Positions 25,231 to 35,026 of a stretch of DNA of 64,000 nucleotides are shown one piece after another. This DNA comes from Arthrobacter sp. OV608 (GTDB lineage: Bacteria; Actinomycetota; Actinomycetes; Actinomycetales; Micrococcaceae): positions 310,001-374,000 of the forward strand of contig FOEZ01000002.1 of the NCBI GenBank assembly GCA_900110595.1, read 5' to 3'. How positions within the stretch are numbered: position 1 is the first letter of the stretch; every line of letters starts with the position of its first letter. The notes below the pieces were generated by a model that saw only the letters and a list, made by a program, of their open reading frames with translations, was not told where the DNA came from and searched no databases. The position numbers and the translations under genes were made by a program.

Positions 25231-26118
25231 GTGAACACCCTTAGGCGCAACACTTCCAGATGGCGGCGCGGGGCCGCCTTGTCCTCTGTCCCAGCGCTGC
25301 TGGCGTTGACTTCCTGCTCCGCCGAGGTCCAGAGGGGCTGGCTTCCAGGCGAACGGGACACTACAGACCACACCCCCCTGGTCACGGACCTCTGGGTTAA
25401 CTCGTGGATCGCCGCCATCATTATCGGCGCTATCACCTGGGGACTCATCCTCTGGTGCATTATCGCCTACCGCCGGCGCAAAAATACGGTGGGCTTCCCG
25501 CGGCAGATGAGCTACAACCTCCCGTTGGAAGTCTTCTACCTCTCCGTGCCGCTGATGATCATCATGGTCCTGTTCGTCTTTACCGACCGGGACCAGCGGG
25601 CCATGGACGACCGCTTCGAGAACCCGGACGTAGTGATCGACGTCCGCGGCAAACAGTGGGCGTGGGACTTCAACTACGTCAAGGAAGACGTCCATGAGGA
25701 CCCGGGCGTGCAGGCCCACCTCGACGGCAACTGGGGCGCGCCGGACCGGCTTCCCACCCTCTACCTGCCGGTCAACAAAAAGGTGGAACTGCAGCTGAAC
25801 TCCCGCGATGTCCAGCATTCGTTCTGGGTGGTCGAGTTCATGCAGAAACGGGACTTGTACCCCGGCGAAAACCAGTACAACAGGTACATCGACATCGTTC
25901 CCACCCGCACCGGCGAGTACACGGGCAAATGCGCCGAACTCTGCGGCGAATACCACTCCGAAATGCTTTTCAAAGTACGGGTGGTGACCGAGCAGGAATA
26001 CAACAACCGCATTTCCGAACTGCGGGCCAAGGGCAACACCGGCATCCGGGGCGATGAATACGACCGGAACCCGGCAAGGCCAGCCCTGGAACAGGCACAA
26101 CAAAGGACGGAACCGTAA
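25231..26118 (+). CDS. ctaC: Cytochrome c oxidase subunit II
   Basis: 295 residues. A lipoprotein-type signal ([12 protein letters not shown]), two transmembrane helices (about 55-75 and 100-120), then the cupredoxin domain. The CuA ligands are complete: VQHSFW for the first His and [12 protein letters not shown] near residue 232. It accepts electrons from cytochrome c at CuA and passes them to subunit I. GTG 25231 follows GGAGGAG. The last base of the TAA stop is the first base of ctaD ATG. No assembly or haem genes lie beside it. Confidence 0.96.
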   Translation: MNTLRRNTSRWRRGAALSSVPALLALTSCSAEVQRGWLPGERDTTDHTPLVTDLWVNSWIAAIIIGAITWGLILWCIIAYRRRKNTVGFPRQMSYNLPLEVFYLSVPLMIIMVLFVFTDRDQRAMDDRFENPDVVIDVRGKQWAWDFNYVKEDVHEDPGVQAHLDGNWGAPDRLPTLYLPVNKKVELQLNSRDVQHSFWVVEFMQKRDLYPGENQYNRYIDIVPTRTGEYTGKCAELCGEYHSEMLFKVRVVTEQEYNNRISELRAKGNTGIRGDEYDRNPARPALEQAQQRTEP

Positions 26119-27872
26119 TGACCACCACCGGCCAGAACATGGGCGCAACGTCGGCCACTGCCGCACCGGCGGCGGTCAAACGCGGCAAGGGCAGCATTGT
26201 AGTCAGCTGGCTCACCACCACCGACCATAAAACGATCGGCTATCTGTACCTGATTGTCTCGTTTGTGTTCTTCTGCCTGGCGGGCGTGATGGCGCTGCTG
26301 ATCCGTGCCGAGCTGTTCGAGCCCGGCCTGCAGATCCTGCAGACCAAGGAACAGTACAACCAGCTCTTCACCATGCATGGCACCGCGATGCTGCTGATGT
26401 TCGCCACCCCGCTGTTCGCCGGCTTCACGAATGTGATCATGCCCCTGCAGATCGGCGCCCCGGACGTCGCCTTCCCGCGGCTGAACGCGCTGGCATTCTG
26501 GTTCTTCCTCTTCGGCTCCATCATTGCAACGTCCGGCTTCATCACCCCGCAGGGCGCCGCCTCCTTCGGCTGGTTTGCCTACGCGCCGCTCTCCAACACC
26601 ACCTTCACTCCCGGGCTCGGCGGGGACCTGTGGGTGTTCGGCCTGGCACTGTCCGGTTTCGGCACCATCCTCGGTGCGGTCAACTTCATCACCACCATCG
26701 TCTGCATGCGCGCCCCGGGGCTGACCATGTGGCGGATGCCGATCTTCACGTGGAACGCCCTGGTCACATCCATTCTGGTGCTGATGGCATTCCCGCCGCT
26801 GGCAGCCGCCCTGTTCGCTTTGGGAGCTGACCGGAAGTTCGGCGCCCACATCTATGACCCGGCCAATGGCGGCGCCATCCTATGGCAGCACCTGTTCTGG
26901 TTCTTCGGCCACCCCGAGGTGTACATCATCGCGCTGCCGTTCTTCGGCATCGTCTCGGAGATCTTCCCGGTCTTCAGCCGCAAGCCAATCTTCGGGTACA
27001 AGGGCCTGGTCTACGCAACGATCGCCATCGCCGCCCTGTCCGTGACCGTGTGGGCCCACCACATGTACGTCACCGGCGCAGTGCTGCTGCCGTTCTTCGC
27101 GTTTATGACCATGCTCATCGCGGTTCCCACGGGCGTGAAGTTCTTCAACTGGATCGGCACTTTGTGGGGCGGTTCGCTGACGTTCGAAACGCCCATGCTG
27201 TGGAGCCTCGGCTTCCTGATTACGTTCCTTTTCGGCGGCCTCACGGGCATCATCCTGGCCTCTCCGCCGCTGGACTTCCACGTATCGGACACCTACTTCG
27301 TCGTGGCGCACTTCCACTACGTGGTGTTCGGCACCGTGGTGTTCGCCATGTTCGCCGGCTTCTACTTCTGGTGGCCCAAGTTCACCGGGACCATGCTCAA
27401 CGAACGCCTGGGCAAGATCCACTTCTGGATGCTGTTCCTCGGCTTCCACGGCACCTTCCTCATCCAGCACTGGCTGGGCGTTGAAGGCATGCCCCGGCGC
27501 TACGCGGACTACATGCCCGAGGACCAGTTCACCTTCATGAACCAGTTCTCCACCATCGGCTCCTACCTGCTCGGGGCGTCACTGATCCCGTTCTTCTGGA
27601 ACGTCTACATCACCTGGCGGAGGGGCAAGAAGGTCACCGTGGACGATCCCTGGGGCTTCGGCGCCTCGCTCGAGTGGGCCACGTCCTGCCCGCCACCGCG
27701 GCACAACTTCACGTCCCTGCCCCGGATCCGCTCCGAACGTCCGGCGCTGGATCTGCACCATCCTGAGCTGAGCGTCCGGGAGCACGCGCCCGTCCACAGC
27801 CCGGCAGCCGACGTGCTCGGCGCAGCGGACATCGGCGAGCGCGATGTCCGCAGCCCGGACCCGAACCAGTAA
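26118..27872 (+). CDS. ctaD: Cytochrome c oxidase subunit I
   Basis: 584 residues with twelve transmembrane helices and the haem-copper ligands: MHGTAML (haem a), [10 protein letters not shown] (CuB His with cross-linked Tyr), WAHHMYV (CuB His pair), and FHYVVFG for the haem ligands. It reduces oxygen to water and pumps protons. It is coupled to ctaC by a one-base overlap. Genes for subunits III and IV are not next to it, although many actinobacteria place ctaF after ctaD. This may be a second oxidase copy; the window cannot decide. A terminator follows. Confidence 0.97.
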   Translation: MTTTGQNMGATSATAAPAAVKRGKGSIVVSWLTTTDHKTIGYLYLIVSFVFFCLAGVMALLIRAELFEPGLQILQTKEQYNQLFTMHGTAMLLMFATPLFAGFTNVIMPLQIGAPDVAFPRLNALAFWFFLFGSIIATSGFITPQGAASFGWFAYAPLSNTTFTPGLGGDLWVFGLALSGFGTILGAVNFITTIVCMRAPGLTMWRMPIFTWNALVTSILVLMAFPPLAAALFALGADRKFGAHIYDPANGGAILWQHLFWFFGHPEVYIIALPFFGIVSEIFPVFSRKPIFGYKGLVYATIAIAALSVTVWAHHMYVTGAVLLPFFAFMTMLIAVPTGVKFFNWIGTLWGGSLTFETPMLWSLGFLITFLFGGLTGIILASPPLDFHVSDTYFVVAHFHYVVFGTVVFAMFAGFYFWWPKFTGTMLNERLGKIHFWMLFLGFHGTFLIQHWLGVEGMPRRYADYMPEDQFTFMNQFSTIGSYLLGASLIPFFWNVYITWRRGKKVTVDDPWGFGASLEWATSCPPPRHNFTSLPRIRSERPALDLHHPELSVREHAPVHSPAADVLGAADIGERDVRSPDPNQ

Positions 27873-27880
27873 CAGCACGC

Positions 27881-27923
27881 ACGCCCTGCCGGTGTCTCTC
27901 CCGCGAGACAACCGGCGGGGCGT
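27881..27923 (+). terminator. Hairpin terminator after ctaD
   Basis: ACGCCCTGCCGGTGTCTC pairs with GAGACAACCGGCGGGGCGT around a short loop, with small mismatches, starting eight bases after the ctaD stop. There is no T-run. Confidence 0.7.
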
Positions 27924-28015
27924 ATGTGTCCCGATACCCCGGCGCTTAGAACCAAACACGTAACAACTACCAGCGAGCCAGACGGTACCGCCTGGCTCTG
28001 GATCGAGGGATGAGC

Positions 28016-28774
28016 ATGGCACAGTTCACGGATAAGGTAGCTCTGGTCACAGGCGGGGGCTCGGGGATCGGCGAGGCCACGGCCAAGGAATTGGCAGCCA
28101 AGGGCGCCAAAGTGGTGGTGGTGGACCTGAACCTGGAGGCTGCGCAGCGCGTGGCAGGCGAGATCGGCAGCGCAGGCGGCTCCGCGGCCGCGTTCCAGGC
28201 CAACACGGCCAGCAAGGAAGACAACGAAAAGGCCGTCCGGTTCGCGATGGACACCTATGGCAAGCTCAACTACGCCGTGAACAACGCCGGGATCGGCGGC
28301 AAGCCTGCCCCCGCCGGAGACTTCGACCTGGACGAGTGGGACAAAGTCATCAGCATCAACCTCAGCGGAATCCTCTACGGCATGCGGTACCAGATTCCGG
28401 CCATGCTCGACGCCGGTGCCCGGCAAAGCGCGATCGTCAACATGGCATCCATCCACGGCATGGTGGCCGCACCAATGAGTGGCGCCTACACAGCCGCCAA
28501 GCACGGGGTGGTAGGACTGACCAAAAACGCCGCGGCCGAGTACGGTGCCCAGGGCCTGCGCATCAACTGCGTGGGCCCCGGATACATTTCCACACCGCTG
28601 CTGGAGAACAACCTGGACGAAGAAGCCAGGAACGGCCTGGCCGCCAAGCACCCGCTGGGCCGCCTGGGCACCGCTGAGGAGGTGGCCCACATGGTGGCCT
28701 TCCTGCTCTCGGATGAGGCATCGTTCTCCACCGGCGGCTACTACCTCGTGGACGGCGGCTACACCAGCCTCTGA
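28016..28774 (+). CDS. Short-chain dehydrogenase/reductase (SDR)
   Basis: 252 residues of a classical SDR. The nucleotide site is TGGGSGIG at 12-19, NNAG at 89-92, and the catalytic set is S145, Y158 and K162 (YTAAK). D37 at the end of strand two suggests NAD(H) preference. It ends with VDGGYTSL as usual. The substrate is an alcohol/ketone that cannot be predicted. ATG 28016 is chosen over ATG 28010 because GAGG lies six bases before it. It stands alone; the DNA after it holds gene remnants. Confidence 0.93.
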   Translation: MAQFTDKVALVTGGGSGIGEATAKELAAKGAKVVVVDLNLEAAQRVAGEIGSAGGSAAAFQANTASKEDNEKAVRFAMDTYGKLNYAVNNAGIGGKPAPAGDFDLDEWDKVISINLSGILYGMRYQIPAMLDAGARQSAIVNMASIHGMVAAPMSGAYTAAKHGVVGLTKNAAAEYGAQGLRINCVGPGYISTPLLENNLDEEARNGLAAKHPLGRLGTAEEVAHMVAFLLSDEASFSTGGYYLVDGGYTSL

Positions 28775-28949
28775 GGGGCCGCCTGCCGCTGCCGCGAAAC
28801 GCCGGCGCTCCCGGAATTTCGGGTGGGCGGTTCAGCGCCGCGGAGAGCGCTCGGGGGACGGCTGCCCGCTGCTGAACAGCCGCCGGTCCGGCGTCGGGCC
28901 TTACTCCTTGTTGAGCTTGTCCTGGATGGTTCCCGCGGCCTGTGAGGAC

Positions 28950-29092
28950 GGCGGCGGCCGCCACCAGGACCCACAGGGCGCCGTGGAACAGGCCGTCAGC
29001 CAAAGTATTCAGTTCCAGGCGCTCGTGCAGGACGATGCCGTCCACAAAGCCGCCCATCCCCATCCCGAAAAGGAACGCAGGCGCTTTCGCGG
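28950..29092 (-). pseudogene. Remnant of a DUF2243 membrane-protein gene
   Basis: On the minus strand one frame reads PAFLFGMGMGGFVDGIVLHE and then directly NTLADGLFHGALWVLVAAAAVL. These are the two conserved blocks of DUF2243 membrane proteins, normally separated by several dozen residues, so an internal deletion is evident. No start codon or full-length C-terminus exists. Just downstream, in another frame, a 12-codon end AAGTIQDKLNKE-stop (to about 28904) may be the tail of a different lost gene. Confidence 0.6.
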
Positions 29093-29317
29093 ACGGCCTG
29101 GCTGACACTCCTCCACCCCCTCTTCCGGCGAGCCTTTCACGCTGTCCCCTACCCGCCGTCGGCCGCCCTAACCACCCTGACGCAGGGAGTTCGCAGAACC
29201 CTTGACCAAGTCCGGCAGCAGGTGGAAACGTAGGGCACGCGGTGCGCCTCCAGCAGCGGGGTGGTTCCTGCAGGCGAGGGAACCGCACTGCCAGCCACGA
29301 CATCCAAGGTGGCGCTC

Positions 29318-29434
29318 ATGCGAGCAATGGTTTACCGCGGCCCATACAAAGTCCGCATCGAAGAAAAAGACATTCCCAGGATCGAACACCCCGCTGTCAG
29401 AGGGCTTCGGCGGGCTGCGGGAGGGCGGCGATGA
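29318..29434 (+). pseudogene. 5' fragment of a zinc-dependent alcohol/formaldehyde dehydrogenase
   Basis: ATG 29318 opens MRAMVYRGPYKVRIEEKDIP, followed by RIEHP, which is the highly conserved N-terminus of glutathione-independent formaldehyde dehydrogenase-type zinc alcohol dehydrogenases. After about 25 codons the similarity ends and the frame runs to a TGA overlapping the start of the next gene. Everything carrying the zinc and cofactor sites is missing. The remnant keeps AT-richer codons. It now acts at most as a short leader in front of the metallo-hydrolase gene. Confidence 0.7.
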
Positions 29435-30201
29435 CGCAGGCTGCCGCCGGCCGGGCGTCGTTCACCACCGTGGCGGAGGGCGTGCACCGCGTCTCCGAGG
29501 CGTTCGTGAACTTCTACCTGGTGGAAAGCCCGGACGGCTTGACGCTGGTGGATTCCGGTCTGCCGGCCATGTGGAAGTCCTTGGAGGAATCTGTTCGGGG
29601 GCTCGGGCGCGCGATCGGCGACATCAGGGCCGTGGTCCTCACCCACGCGCACTTCGACCATCTGGGCCTGGCGCACCGGCTGCACACGGAGTTCAAGGTG
29701 CCGGTCTGGGTCCACGGCGGCGACTCGTTCATCGCCCGCCACCCGTACCGGTACCAGCATGAGAAGTCCCGTTTTGTGTTTGCGCTGGCCCATCCGGGAG
29801 GCTTTCCGGTTCTCGCCAGCATGACCAAGGCGGGTGCGCTGCGGGTAAAGGGCGTGGACGATTTGACCCTCTTCCCCGCCCAGTCCGGCAGCCTGCCCGT
29901 GCCCGGCCAGCCCGAGGTGGTGTTCTCCCCCGGCCACACCGCGGGGCACTGCGGGCTCTACCTGCGGGACCGGGACGTGCTGTTCAGCGGGGATGCCCTC
30001 GTGACGCTGGACCCCTATTCCGGCCGGACCGGTCCGCGCATTGTGGCCGGCGCCGCCACCATGGACAGCCGCCAGAACCTGGCCACCCTCAGCCAGCTGG
30101 CGGAGACGGGCGCTTCCTTGGTCCTGCCTGGCCACGGTGAGCCCTGGACCGGCGGGATCGGGGAGGCGGTGGCTGCAGCCCGGCGCGAGGCGGCGTCCTG
30201 A
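29431..30201 (+). CDS. Metallo-beta-lactamase-fold hydrolase
   Basis: 256 residues. The metal-binding motif THAHFDHLG at 71-79 (H72, H74, D76, H77), the second His in FSPGHTAGHCGLYL, the bridging Asp in LFSGDALV and the last His in LPGHGEPW are all present. Such enzymes hydrolyse lactones, thioesters or phosphodiesters with two metals; the substrate is not evident. GGAGGG precedes ATG 29431, and its start overlaps the TGA of the dehydrogenase remnant, so it may now depend on that gene's promoter. It is cytoplasmic, with no signal peptide. Confidence 0.93.
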   Translation: MTQAAAGRASFTTVAEGVHRVSEAFVNFYLVESPDGLTLVDSGLPAMWKSLEESVRGLGRAIGDIRAVVLTHAHFDHLGLAHRLHTEFKVPVWVHGGDSFIARHPYRYQHEKSRFVFALAHPGGFPVLASMTKAGALRVKGVDDLTLFPAQSGSLPVPGQPEVVFSPGHTAGHCGLYLRDRDVLFSGDALVTLDPYSGRTGPRIVAGAATMDSRQNLATLSQLAETGASLVLPGHGEPWTGGIGEAVAAARREAAS

Positions 30202-30330
30202 CCCCGCCGCGGCAGCCCGCCGTCGTGTTCCTCCTACTGGTCACAGAAAAAACACCGTGTTGAAACATTTCAGCAATCTCGGCCGGGCAAGCTGTGACTA
30301 CGGGGATACAACAGCAGGAGGCACCGCATT

Positions 30331-30555
30331 ATGGAGGCACAAGGAGTACGCACGGCCCAGCTTCGCATCGGCGACCAGATCGAGGCGTGGCACAACGGCA
30401 AGCTTTTCCACCGGGGGCGCGTCACCGACGTCGTCCCGGCCCTGGAACTGTTCTGGATCCTCGATGCCAGGACCGGCGCACGCAAGTTGCTGGATCCCGA
30501 GGCGCTGGAGATCCGGCATGTGGAGGCACCGGCGGAGCCGCTGGCCACTGCCTGA
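30331..30555 (+). CDS. Small conserved hypothetical, 74 aa
   Basis: RTAQLRIGDQIEAWHNGKLFHRGRVTDVVPALELFWILDARTGARKLLDPEALEIRHV is a compact all-beta sequence like a short SH3/Tudor-type domain, with G-D and G-R turns. No firm family assignment can be made. AGGAGG lies nine bases before ATG 30331. It is followed 70 bp later by the GAF-ANTAR regulator, possibly under separate control. Confidence 0.7.
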   Translation: MEAQGVRTAQLRIGDQIEAWHNGKLFHRGRVTDVVPALELFWILDARTGARKLLDPEALEIRHVEAPAEPLATA

Positions 30556-30627
30556 GCTACTTTCCTGCGGCGGCCCCGGGACAGTAACCTCTGGAACCAG
30601 AAGAAATTTTGGTGAAGGAGGCCGGGG

Positions 30628-31416
30628 TTGAGCGAGGGAGAGTCGCAGGGCAATTGGGGGGACAGCGGAGAGCCGTGGAACAACGGGGAGGACCGCCAGC
30701 TGCAGGAACTGGTCCTCAACAGTGTGGACGTCAGCGCGTTTTTGGAAGAACTCGCAGTCCTCACTGCGTCCACCCTGTCCACGCCGGCGGTTCGGCTCCA
30801 CTGCGGCGTGACGGTGGTAAGGCACCGGAAACCAGGCGTGGTGGCGAGCAGCGATGAGCGTGCCCGGGCGTTGGATGAGTTACAGAACGCGTTCGACGAC
30901 GGGCCGTGCCTTACCGCCTTACGGCGCCACGAGATTGTCCTGGTCCCGGACGTCAGCCGGGAGGGCCGGTGGCCCGACTACCTTGGCACGGCAAAGGAGC
31001 AGGGCATCGGCTTAATCCTGGCCATCCCGCTGGAACTTGCCGGCGAGGCCGAGGCCGTGGTGAACCTTTACGCCGAAAAGCCGGCCAACCTCTCAAGCCT
31101 GGACATCGACACCGCCCGGAATTTTGTGGGCAACGCGGCCAAGTCGCTGCGGCTGGCGCTGAAGCTGGGCAGGTTGCGGGACACCAGCGATGATCTGGCC
31201 GCTGCCATGAAGTCCCGGGCGACCATTGATATGGCGTTGGGCGTGATCATGGCCCAGAACAGCTGCAGCCATGACGAGGCGATCTATGAGCTCACGCGCA
31301 CCTCCGGAGCAAAGAAGACCAGGCTCCGGGAGACGGCAGCAGTGGTGGTGGGTGCGGTCAGCGGCAGGGGTTCGGACGCGGCCCGGGACAGCATCCGGTC
31401 TTTGCTGGAGGAGTAG
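30628..31416 (+). CDS. GAF-ANTAR antitermination regulator
   Basis: 262 residues. A GAF-like sensor covers about 30-180 (LQNAFDDGPCLTALRRHEIVLVPDVSREGRWPDYLG..). An ANTAR domain follows at about 190-250 (LAAAMKSRATIDMALGVIMAQNSCSHDEAIYELTRTSGAKKTRLRETAAVVV). ANTAR proteins bind RNA hairpins and prevent termination; the GAF domain would respond to a small molecule or redox signal. The start is TTG 30628 with AAGGAG seven bases upstream. The target RNA is not known. Confidence 0.92.
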   Translation: MSEGESQGNWGDSGEPWNNGEDRQLQELVLNSVDVSAFLEELAVLTASTLSTPAVRLHCGVTVVRHRKPGVVASSDERARALDELQNAFDDGPCLTALRRHEIVLVPDVSREGRWPDYLGTAKEQGIGLILAIPLELAGEAEAVVNLYAEKPANLSSLDIDTARNFVGNAAKSLRLALKLGRLRDTSDDLAAAMKSRATIDMALGVIMAQNSCSHDEAIYELTRTSGAKKTRLRETAAVVVGAVSGRGSDAARDSIRSLLEE

Positions 31417-31510
31417 GGAACGCCGTGTTGGCGCTGTTTAGAATGAAGCCCACGCGGAACCACCGCGGCAGTACGGGCTTCACATGCCCGCAAAACCGAA
31501 GGAGAACACC

Positions 31511-31771
31511 GTGATTGGATTTATTGTTGCCGGCCTGGTCATCGGCGCGCTGGCCCGCCTCATCAAGCCGGGCAAGCAGAACCTGGGCCTGCTCGCCACC
31601 TTGCTGCTTGGCCTCGTGGGCTCGGTCATCGGCGGGGTGGTGGCTTCCCTGCTGGGCACCGGCGACATTTTTGAGCTGAACTTCCTGGGCTTCATCGTGG
31701 CCGTCATCGCCTCGGTGCTCCTGGTGGGCACGGCCGAGGCTATCGCCGGCCGCCGCTCAGTGCGCCGCTGA
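31511..31771 (+). CDS. GlsB/YeaQ/YmgE family small membrane protein
   Basis: 86 residues, three hydrophobic helices with GFIVAGLVIGALARLIKPG, LGLLATLLLGLVGSVIGGVVA and FLGFIVAVIASVLLVG, the signature of the transglycosylase-associated/GlsB stress-response family. Its role is envelope stress tolerance; no enzymatic activity is established. GTG 31511 follows AAGGAG. A 65-bp palindromic repeat lies 15 bases beyond the stop. Confidence 0.92.
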   Translation: MIGFIVAGLVIGALARLIKPGKQNLGLLATLLLGLVGSVIGGVVASLLGTGDIFELNFLGFIVAVIASVLLVGTAEAIAGRRSVRR

Positions 31772-31786
31772 CGTTTCACGGCAGAG

Positions 31787-31851
31787 GCAACGCGGGGTCA
31801 CTTAAAGCCCTCCCAGGCCTCGGCGATGGGCCGTTAGTGACCCCGCGTTGC
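31787..31851. repeat. 65-bp palindromic element, copy 1
   Basis: GCAACGCGGGGTCACTTAAA and the closing TTAGTGACCCCGCGTTGC form inverted ends. Copies of exactly the same length are at 44872 and 46789. Here it sits between the convergent GlsB-like and nhaA genes and could act as a bidirectional terminator. Confidence 0.85.
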
Positions 31852-31853
31852 AC

Positions 31854-33194
31854 TTAGGGCCGCTCCTGGTACACGTCCGGGATGCCGTCCTGGTCTGCGT
31901 CCAGCTTTTCGGCTTCTTCGGCGGCGCGGTATTGGCGGTTCCGGGTCCGGAGCACGGCGGTGGCCAGCAGCGCCGCCACCAGGGACGCGGCGAGGATTCC
32001 CACCTTGGCGTGGTCATCGTGCAGGCTCCCGTGCCCGAAGCTGAGCTCGGCCACCAGCAGGGAGACCGTGAACCCGATGCCGGCCAGGACCGCCACCCCG
32101 AACACGTCGATCCAGGTAAACGACTCATCCAGGCGGGCCCTGCTGGTTTTGGTCAGGAGCCAGGTGGTGCCCATGATGCCCACCGGCTTGCCCAGCACGA
32201 GGGCCACGATGATGCCCAGGGCCACCGGATCGGCGAGGGCGGAGCCAAGCCCTTCCCAGCCGCCCACTGCCACCCCGGCTGAGAAGAACGCGAAGATGGG
32301 CACCGCGATCCCCGCGGAAATAGGCCGGAACCGGTGCTCGAAGATCTCCGCCAGTCCCGGCCCGGCGTCCGGTCCGCCCGCAGCCTGGGACCGGATCACG
32401 GGGATGGCGAAGCCCAGCAGGACGCCGGCCACCGTGGCATGGATGCCCGATGCGTGGACCAGCGCCCACGTCACCACCCCGAGCGGCAGTAGGATCAGCC
32501 ACGCCGCCGCCGTGTGCCGGCCGAAGAAATAGCGGAATTTCTGCGCCAGGAACGCGTAGATCGCCAGTGGAATGAGGGCCAGGAGCAGTGGCATGACCTG
32601 CAGGTCGCTGGAGTAGAAGAAGGCGATGATGCTGATGGCGATCAGGTCGTCCACCACGGCCAGGGTGAGCAGGAAGATCCGCAGGGCGCTGGGCAGGTGC
32701 GAGCCGATGATGGCCAGGACCGCCACCGCGAAGGCGATGTCCGTGGCCGTGGGGATGGCCCAGCCGCGTAACGTCTCCGGGCTGGCTAGGTTGATGAGGG
32801 CGTAGATGGCTGCCGGGGCCACCACGCCGCCGAAAGCGGCAGCCACGGGGACAATCGACTTGTTGAGCTGACGCAGGTCCCCCGCCACAAACTCCCGCTT
32901 GAGCTCAAGGCCCACCAGGAAAAAGAAGATGGCGAGCAGCCCGTCCGCCGCCCACGCACCCAGGCTGAGCTCAAGATGCCAGGGCTCGTACCCGACTTTG
33001 AAATCCCGCAGTGCGAAGTAGCTGTCCGACGCCGGCGAGTTGGCCCACACCAGGGCGATCACCGCGGCGGCAACAAGCAGTGCTCCGCCCACGGTTTCCT
33101 TGCGAAGGATCTCCCCGATCCGGAGGGCTTCGGCATAGCTGCCGCGCCCGAAGATGGTGGAGCGGGTGGGGCCGGAAGGGGGCGTTTGGCTCAT
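31854..33194 (-). CDS. nhaA: Na+/H+ antiporter NhaA
   Basis: 446 residues with about twelve membrane helices. Hallmarks are [35 protein letters not shown] and [19 protein letters not shown], in which the paired Asp residues carry out Na+/H+ exchange. It exports sodium and lithium at alkaline pH. The C-terminal tail is charged ([21 protein letters not shown]). It is divergent from the CHRD-like surface protein. Confidence 0.96.
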   Translation of the reverse strand: MSQTPPSGPTRSTIFGRGSYAEALRIGEILRKETVGGALLVAAAVIALVWANSPASDSYFALRDFKVGYEPWHLELSLGAWAADGLLAIFFFLVGLELKREFVAGDLRQLNKSIVPVAAAFGGVVAPAAIYALINLASPETLRGWAIPTATDIAFAVAVLAIIGSHLPSALRIFLLTLAVVDDLIAISIIAFFYSSDLQVMPLLLALIPLAIYAFLAQKFRYFFGRHTAAAWLILLPLGVVTWALVHASGIHATVAGVLLGFAIPVIRSQAAGGPDAGPGLAEIFEHRFRPISAGIAVPIFAFFSAGVAVGGWEGLGSALADPVALGIIVALVLGKPVGIMGTTWLLTKTSRARLDESFTWIDVFGVAVLAGIGFTVSLLVAELSFGHGSLHDDHAKVGILAASLVAALLATAVLRTRNRQYRAAEEAEKLDADQDGIPDVYQERP

Positions 33195-33370
33195 TAAGCG
33201 TCCTCAAACTGGGCTCGACAGAATTATGCCGACCAGACTTCCCGGCGCACCTTCGATCAATCCTACAGGGGCAGGATGGGCCGCGGCCTTCCATGTCTCC
33301 GGCGCCGCGGGCGCATTGTGGTCCGGTTCACATTCCGGCCCATCCGCAGCGGAAGCAGCACCGAACCACT

Positions 33371-33392
33371 GTTGTCCCTCATCTGGGACAAC
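33371..33392. promoter_or_regulatory. Inverted repeat, probable operator of the surface-protein operon
   Basis: GTTGTCCC, six bases, GGGACAAC: a perfect 8-bp inverted repeat 32 bases before the start of the CHRD-like gene and within the nhaA divergent region. It fits a dimeric regulator; the regulator is not identified. Confidence 0.55.
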
Positions 33393-33423
33393 AACGTCAT
33401 TTGTATGAGGAGATTGCTTTCCG

Positions 33424-34197
33424 ATGAACAAGACACTCCGCTTTTTGGCTGTTCCCACGCTCGCACTGGGCGCTCTTGCCCTCTCCGGCTCCCCCGCCCT
33501 GGCCGCCGATCACTCCTACCAGTCCACGCTGGGCCAGATCAACGGCAGCTCCGCCTCCGGCACCGTCACGGTGGATGTCACCGGCAACCAGGCCCACGCT
33601 GTCCTGAAGGTGTCCGGCCTGGCCGCCACGTTTATGGACGCCCCGTACCCGCACGTCCAGCACATTCACGGCGGCGCTCAGGGCGCTTGCCCCGCACCCT
33701 CCGCGGACAAGGACGGCGACGGCGTCATTTCCACCACCGAAGGCGCACCGGGGTACGGCGGCATCGTCACCACCCTGTCCACCAGCGGCGACACCAGTCC
33801 CGCCGCCGGGCTGGACCTCAAGGTAGCCGGCCAGGGTGCAAGCTACACCGTTGACCGCACGTTCGAAGTGAACGCCGAAACCAAGGCCGCACTCGAAGCC
33901 GGCACCGCCGTGGTGGTTGTCCACGGCCTTGATCCCGCCACCCTCAGCGCGGCGGGACAGGCCGCCAAGAGCGACCTCGTTCCCAGCCTCCCGCTGGCAG
34001 CAACCTCCCCCGCCCTGTGCGGAACCTTGAAGGCAGGCCAGATGACCATGCCCGTTGGCGGTGCTGAAACCGGCATCACCGCAGGGACGGCCGGGCCCGA
34101 CGCCGGTGCCCTCGCCCTCGGAGGGGGCCTGGTGCTCGCCGCAGCAGTCGGCGGCGCCTACGTGGTCCGTCGCCGCAGCGCCCGGTCAGCCGCGTAG
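33424..34197 (+). CDS. Secreted CHRD-like protein with C-terminal anchor
   Basis: 257 residues. A Sec signal peptide (to about ALAAD) precedes a CHRD-like beta domain with VQHIHGGAQGACPAP, a Ca-loop-like DKDGDGVIS and VVVVHGLDPATL. The C-terminus carries GGAETG, a hydrophobic helix (ALALGGGLVLAAAVGGAYVV) and an RRRS tail, like a cell-wall sorting signal but without LPxTG. The next gene is a class F sortase, so GGAETG may be its recognition site; this is inference. A GAGGAG site lies before ATG 33424. Function of CHRD domains is poorly known. Confidence 0.85.
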   Translation: MNKTLRFLAVPTLALGALALSGSPALAADHSYQSTLGQINGSSASGTVTVDVTGNQAHAVLKVSGLAATFMDAPYPHVQHIHGGAQGACPAPSADKDGDGVISTTEGAPGYGGIVTTLSTSGDTSPAAGLDLKVAGQGASYTVDRTFEVNAETKAALEAGTAVVVVHGLDPATLSAAGQAAKSDLVPSLPLAATSPALCGTLKAGQMTMPVGGAETGITAGTAGPDAGALALGGGLVLAAAVGGAYVVRRRSARSAA

Positions 34198-34221
34198 CAA
34201 CAGGCTGACTGGATCACCGCT

Positions 34222-34947
34222 GTGACGATCATGAATTCCGGCCACCGTTGGGGTCTTGGGGCCTCAACGGCGGCCGGGCTTCTGCTCCTGCTGGCCGCGA
34301 GCGGCTGCGCTGGGGGCAGTACGGGAACGCCCGACGCCGGCCCTGCACCTTCGGTGTCCGCCGCACCTTCCGCGCCGGCCGCCCCTGCCATGCCTGGTTC
34401 CACCGCAAGTTCCTCCCCACCCGCGGCTCCGGCCCCAAGCCCGGCTGATGCGGCACCCGCCGCACCCGCCGCAGCAGAGCCGGATGTCCTTTCCCGCTCG
34501 GAGCCGGTGACCCTGGAAATACCCGCCATCGGCCTCACCACCGGCCTTATCAAGCTGGGCCTGCGGGACAACGGCTCGCTCGAAGTCCCTGAAGACAAAG
34601 GCAACGGCGCGCCCGCCAGCTGGTACAACGGCTCCCCCACCCCAGGCGAGCGTGGCCCGTCCGTGGTGCTGGGCCACGTTAACGCCCTGGGCGGCCATAA
34701 AGGTGTCTTCGCCGATCTTCGGCAGCTCAGGCCTGGAAGCGACATCATTGTCCTGCGGGCCGACGGCAGCTCCGCCGTTTTCAGCATGGATCACGCGGCG
34801 CAGTACAGCAAGGACGGGTTCCCCACGCTGGAGGTCTATGGAAACACCCCCGGTTCCGAACTCCGGCTCGTCACGTGCGACGGGTACGACCCCTCCACCG
34901 GACGCTTCAACGACAACTACGTCATCTACGCAAAGCTCAAAACCTGA
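34222..34947 (+). CDS. Class F sortase
   Basis: 241 residues. A lipoprotein-like signal (LLLLLAASGCAGG) and a long Ala/Pro/Ser-rich spacer (30-90) precede the sortase core. Catalytic residues are visible: H152 in VVLGHVNA, C219 in LVTCDGYD and R228 in TGRFND. Class F enzymes of actinobacteria cleave surface proteins and attach them to the wall. The spacer would let the membrane-tethered enzyme reach out. It is 24 bp after the CHRD-like gene, its likely substrate, in one operon. Confidence 0.92.
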   Translation: MTIMNSGHRWGLGASTAAGLLLLLAASGCAGGSTGTPDAGPAPSVSAAPSAPAAPAMPGSTASSSPPAAPAPSPADAAPAAPAAAEPDVLSRSEPVTLEIPAIGLTTGLIKLGLRDNGSLEVPEDKGNGAPASWYNGSPTPGERGPSVVLGHVNALGGHKGVFADLRQLRPGSDIIVLRADGSSAVFSMDHAAQYSKDGFPTLEVYGNTPGSELRLVTCDGYDPSTGRFNDNYVIYAKLKT

Positions 34948-35026
34948 CACTGGACCGCGAACCGATGATCCGCGAAAAGCCGAACAAGCGGCCGCACCCC
35001 TGAGGAGCGGCCAGGACGGACGAGTC

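Noticed and set aside
30210..30240. Possible fourth copy of the terminal-inverted-repeat element
   Set aside because: Only one end shows partial similarity and no inverted partner is found within 150 bases.
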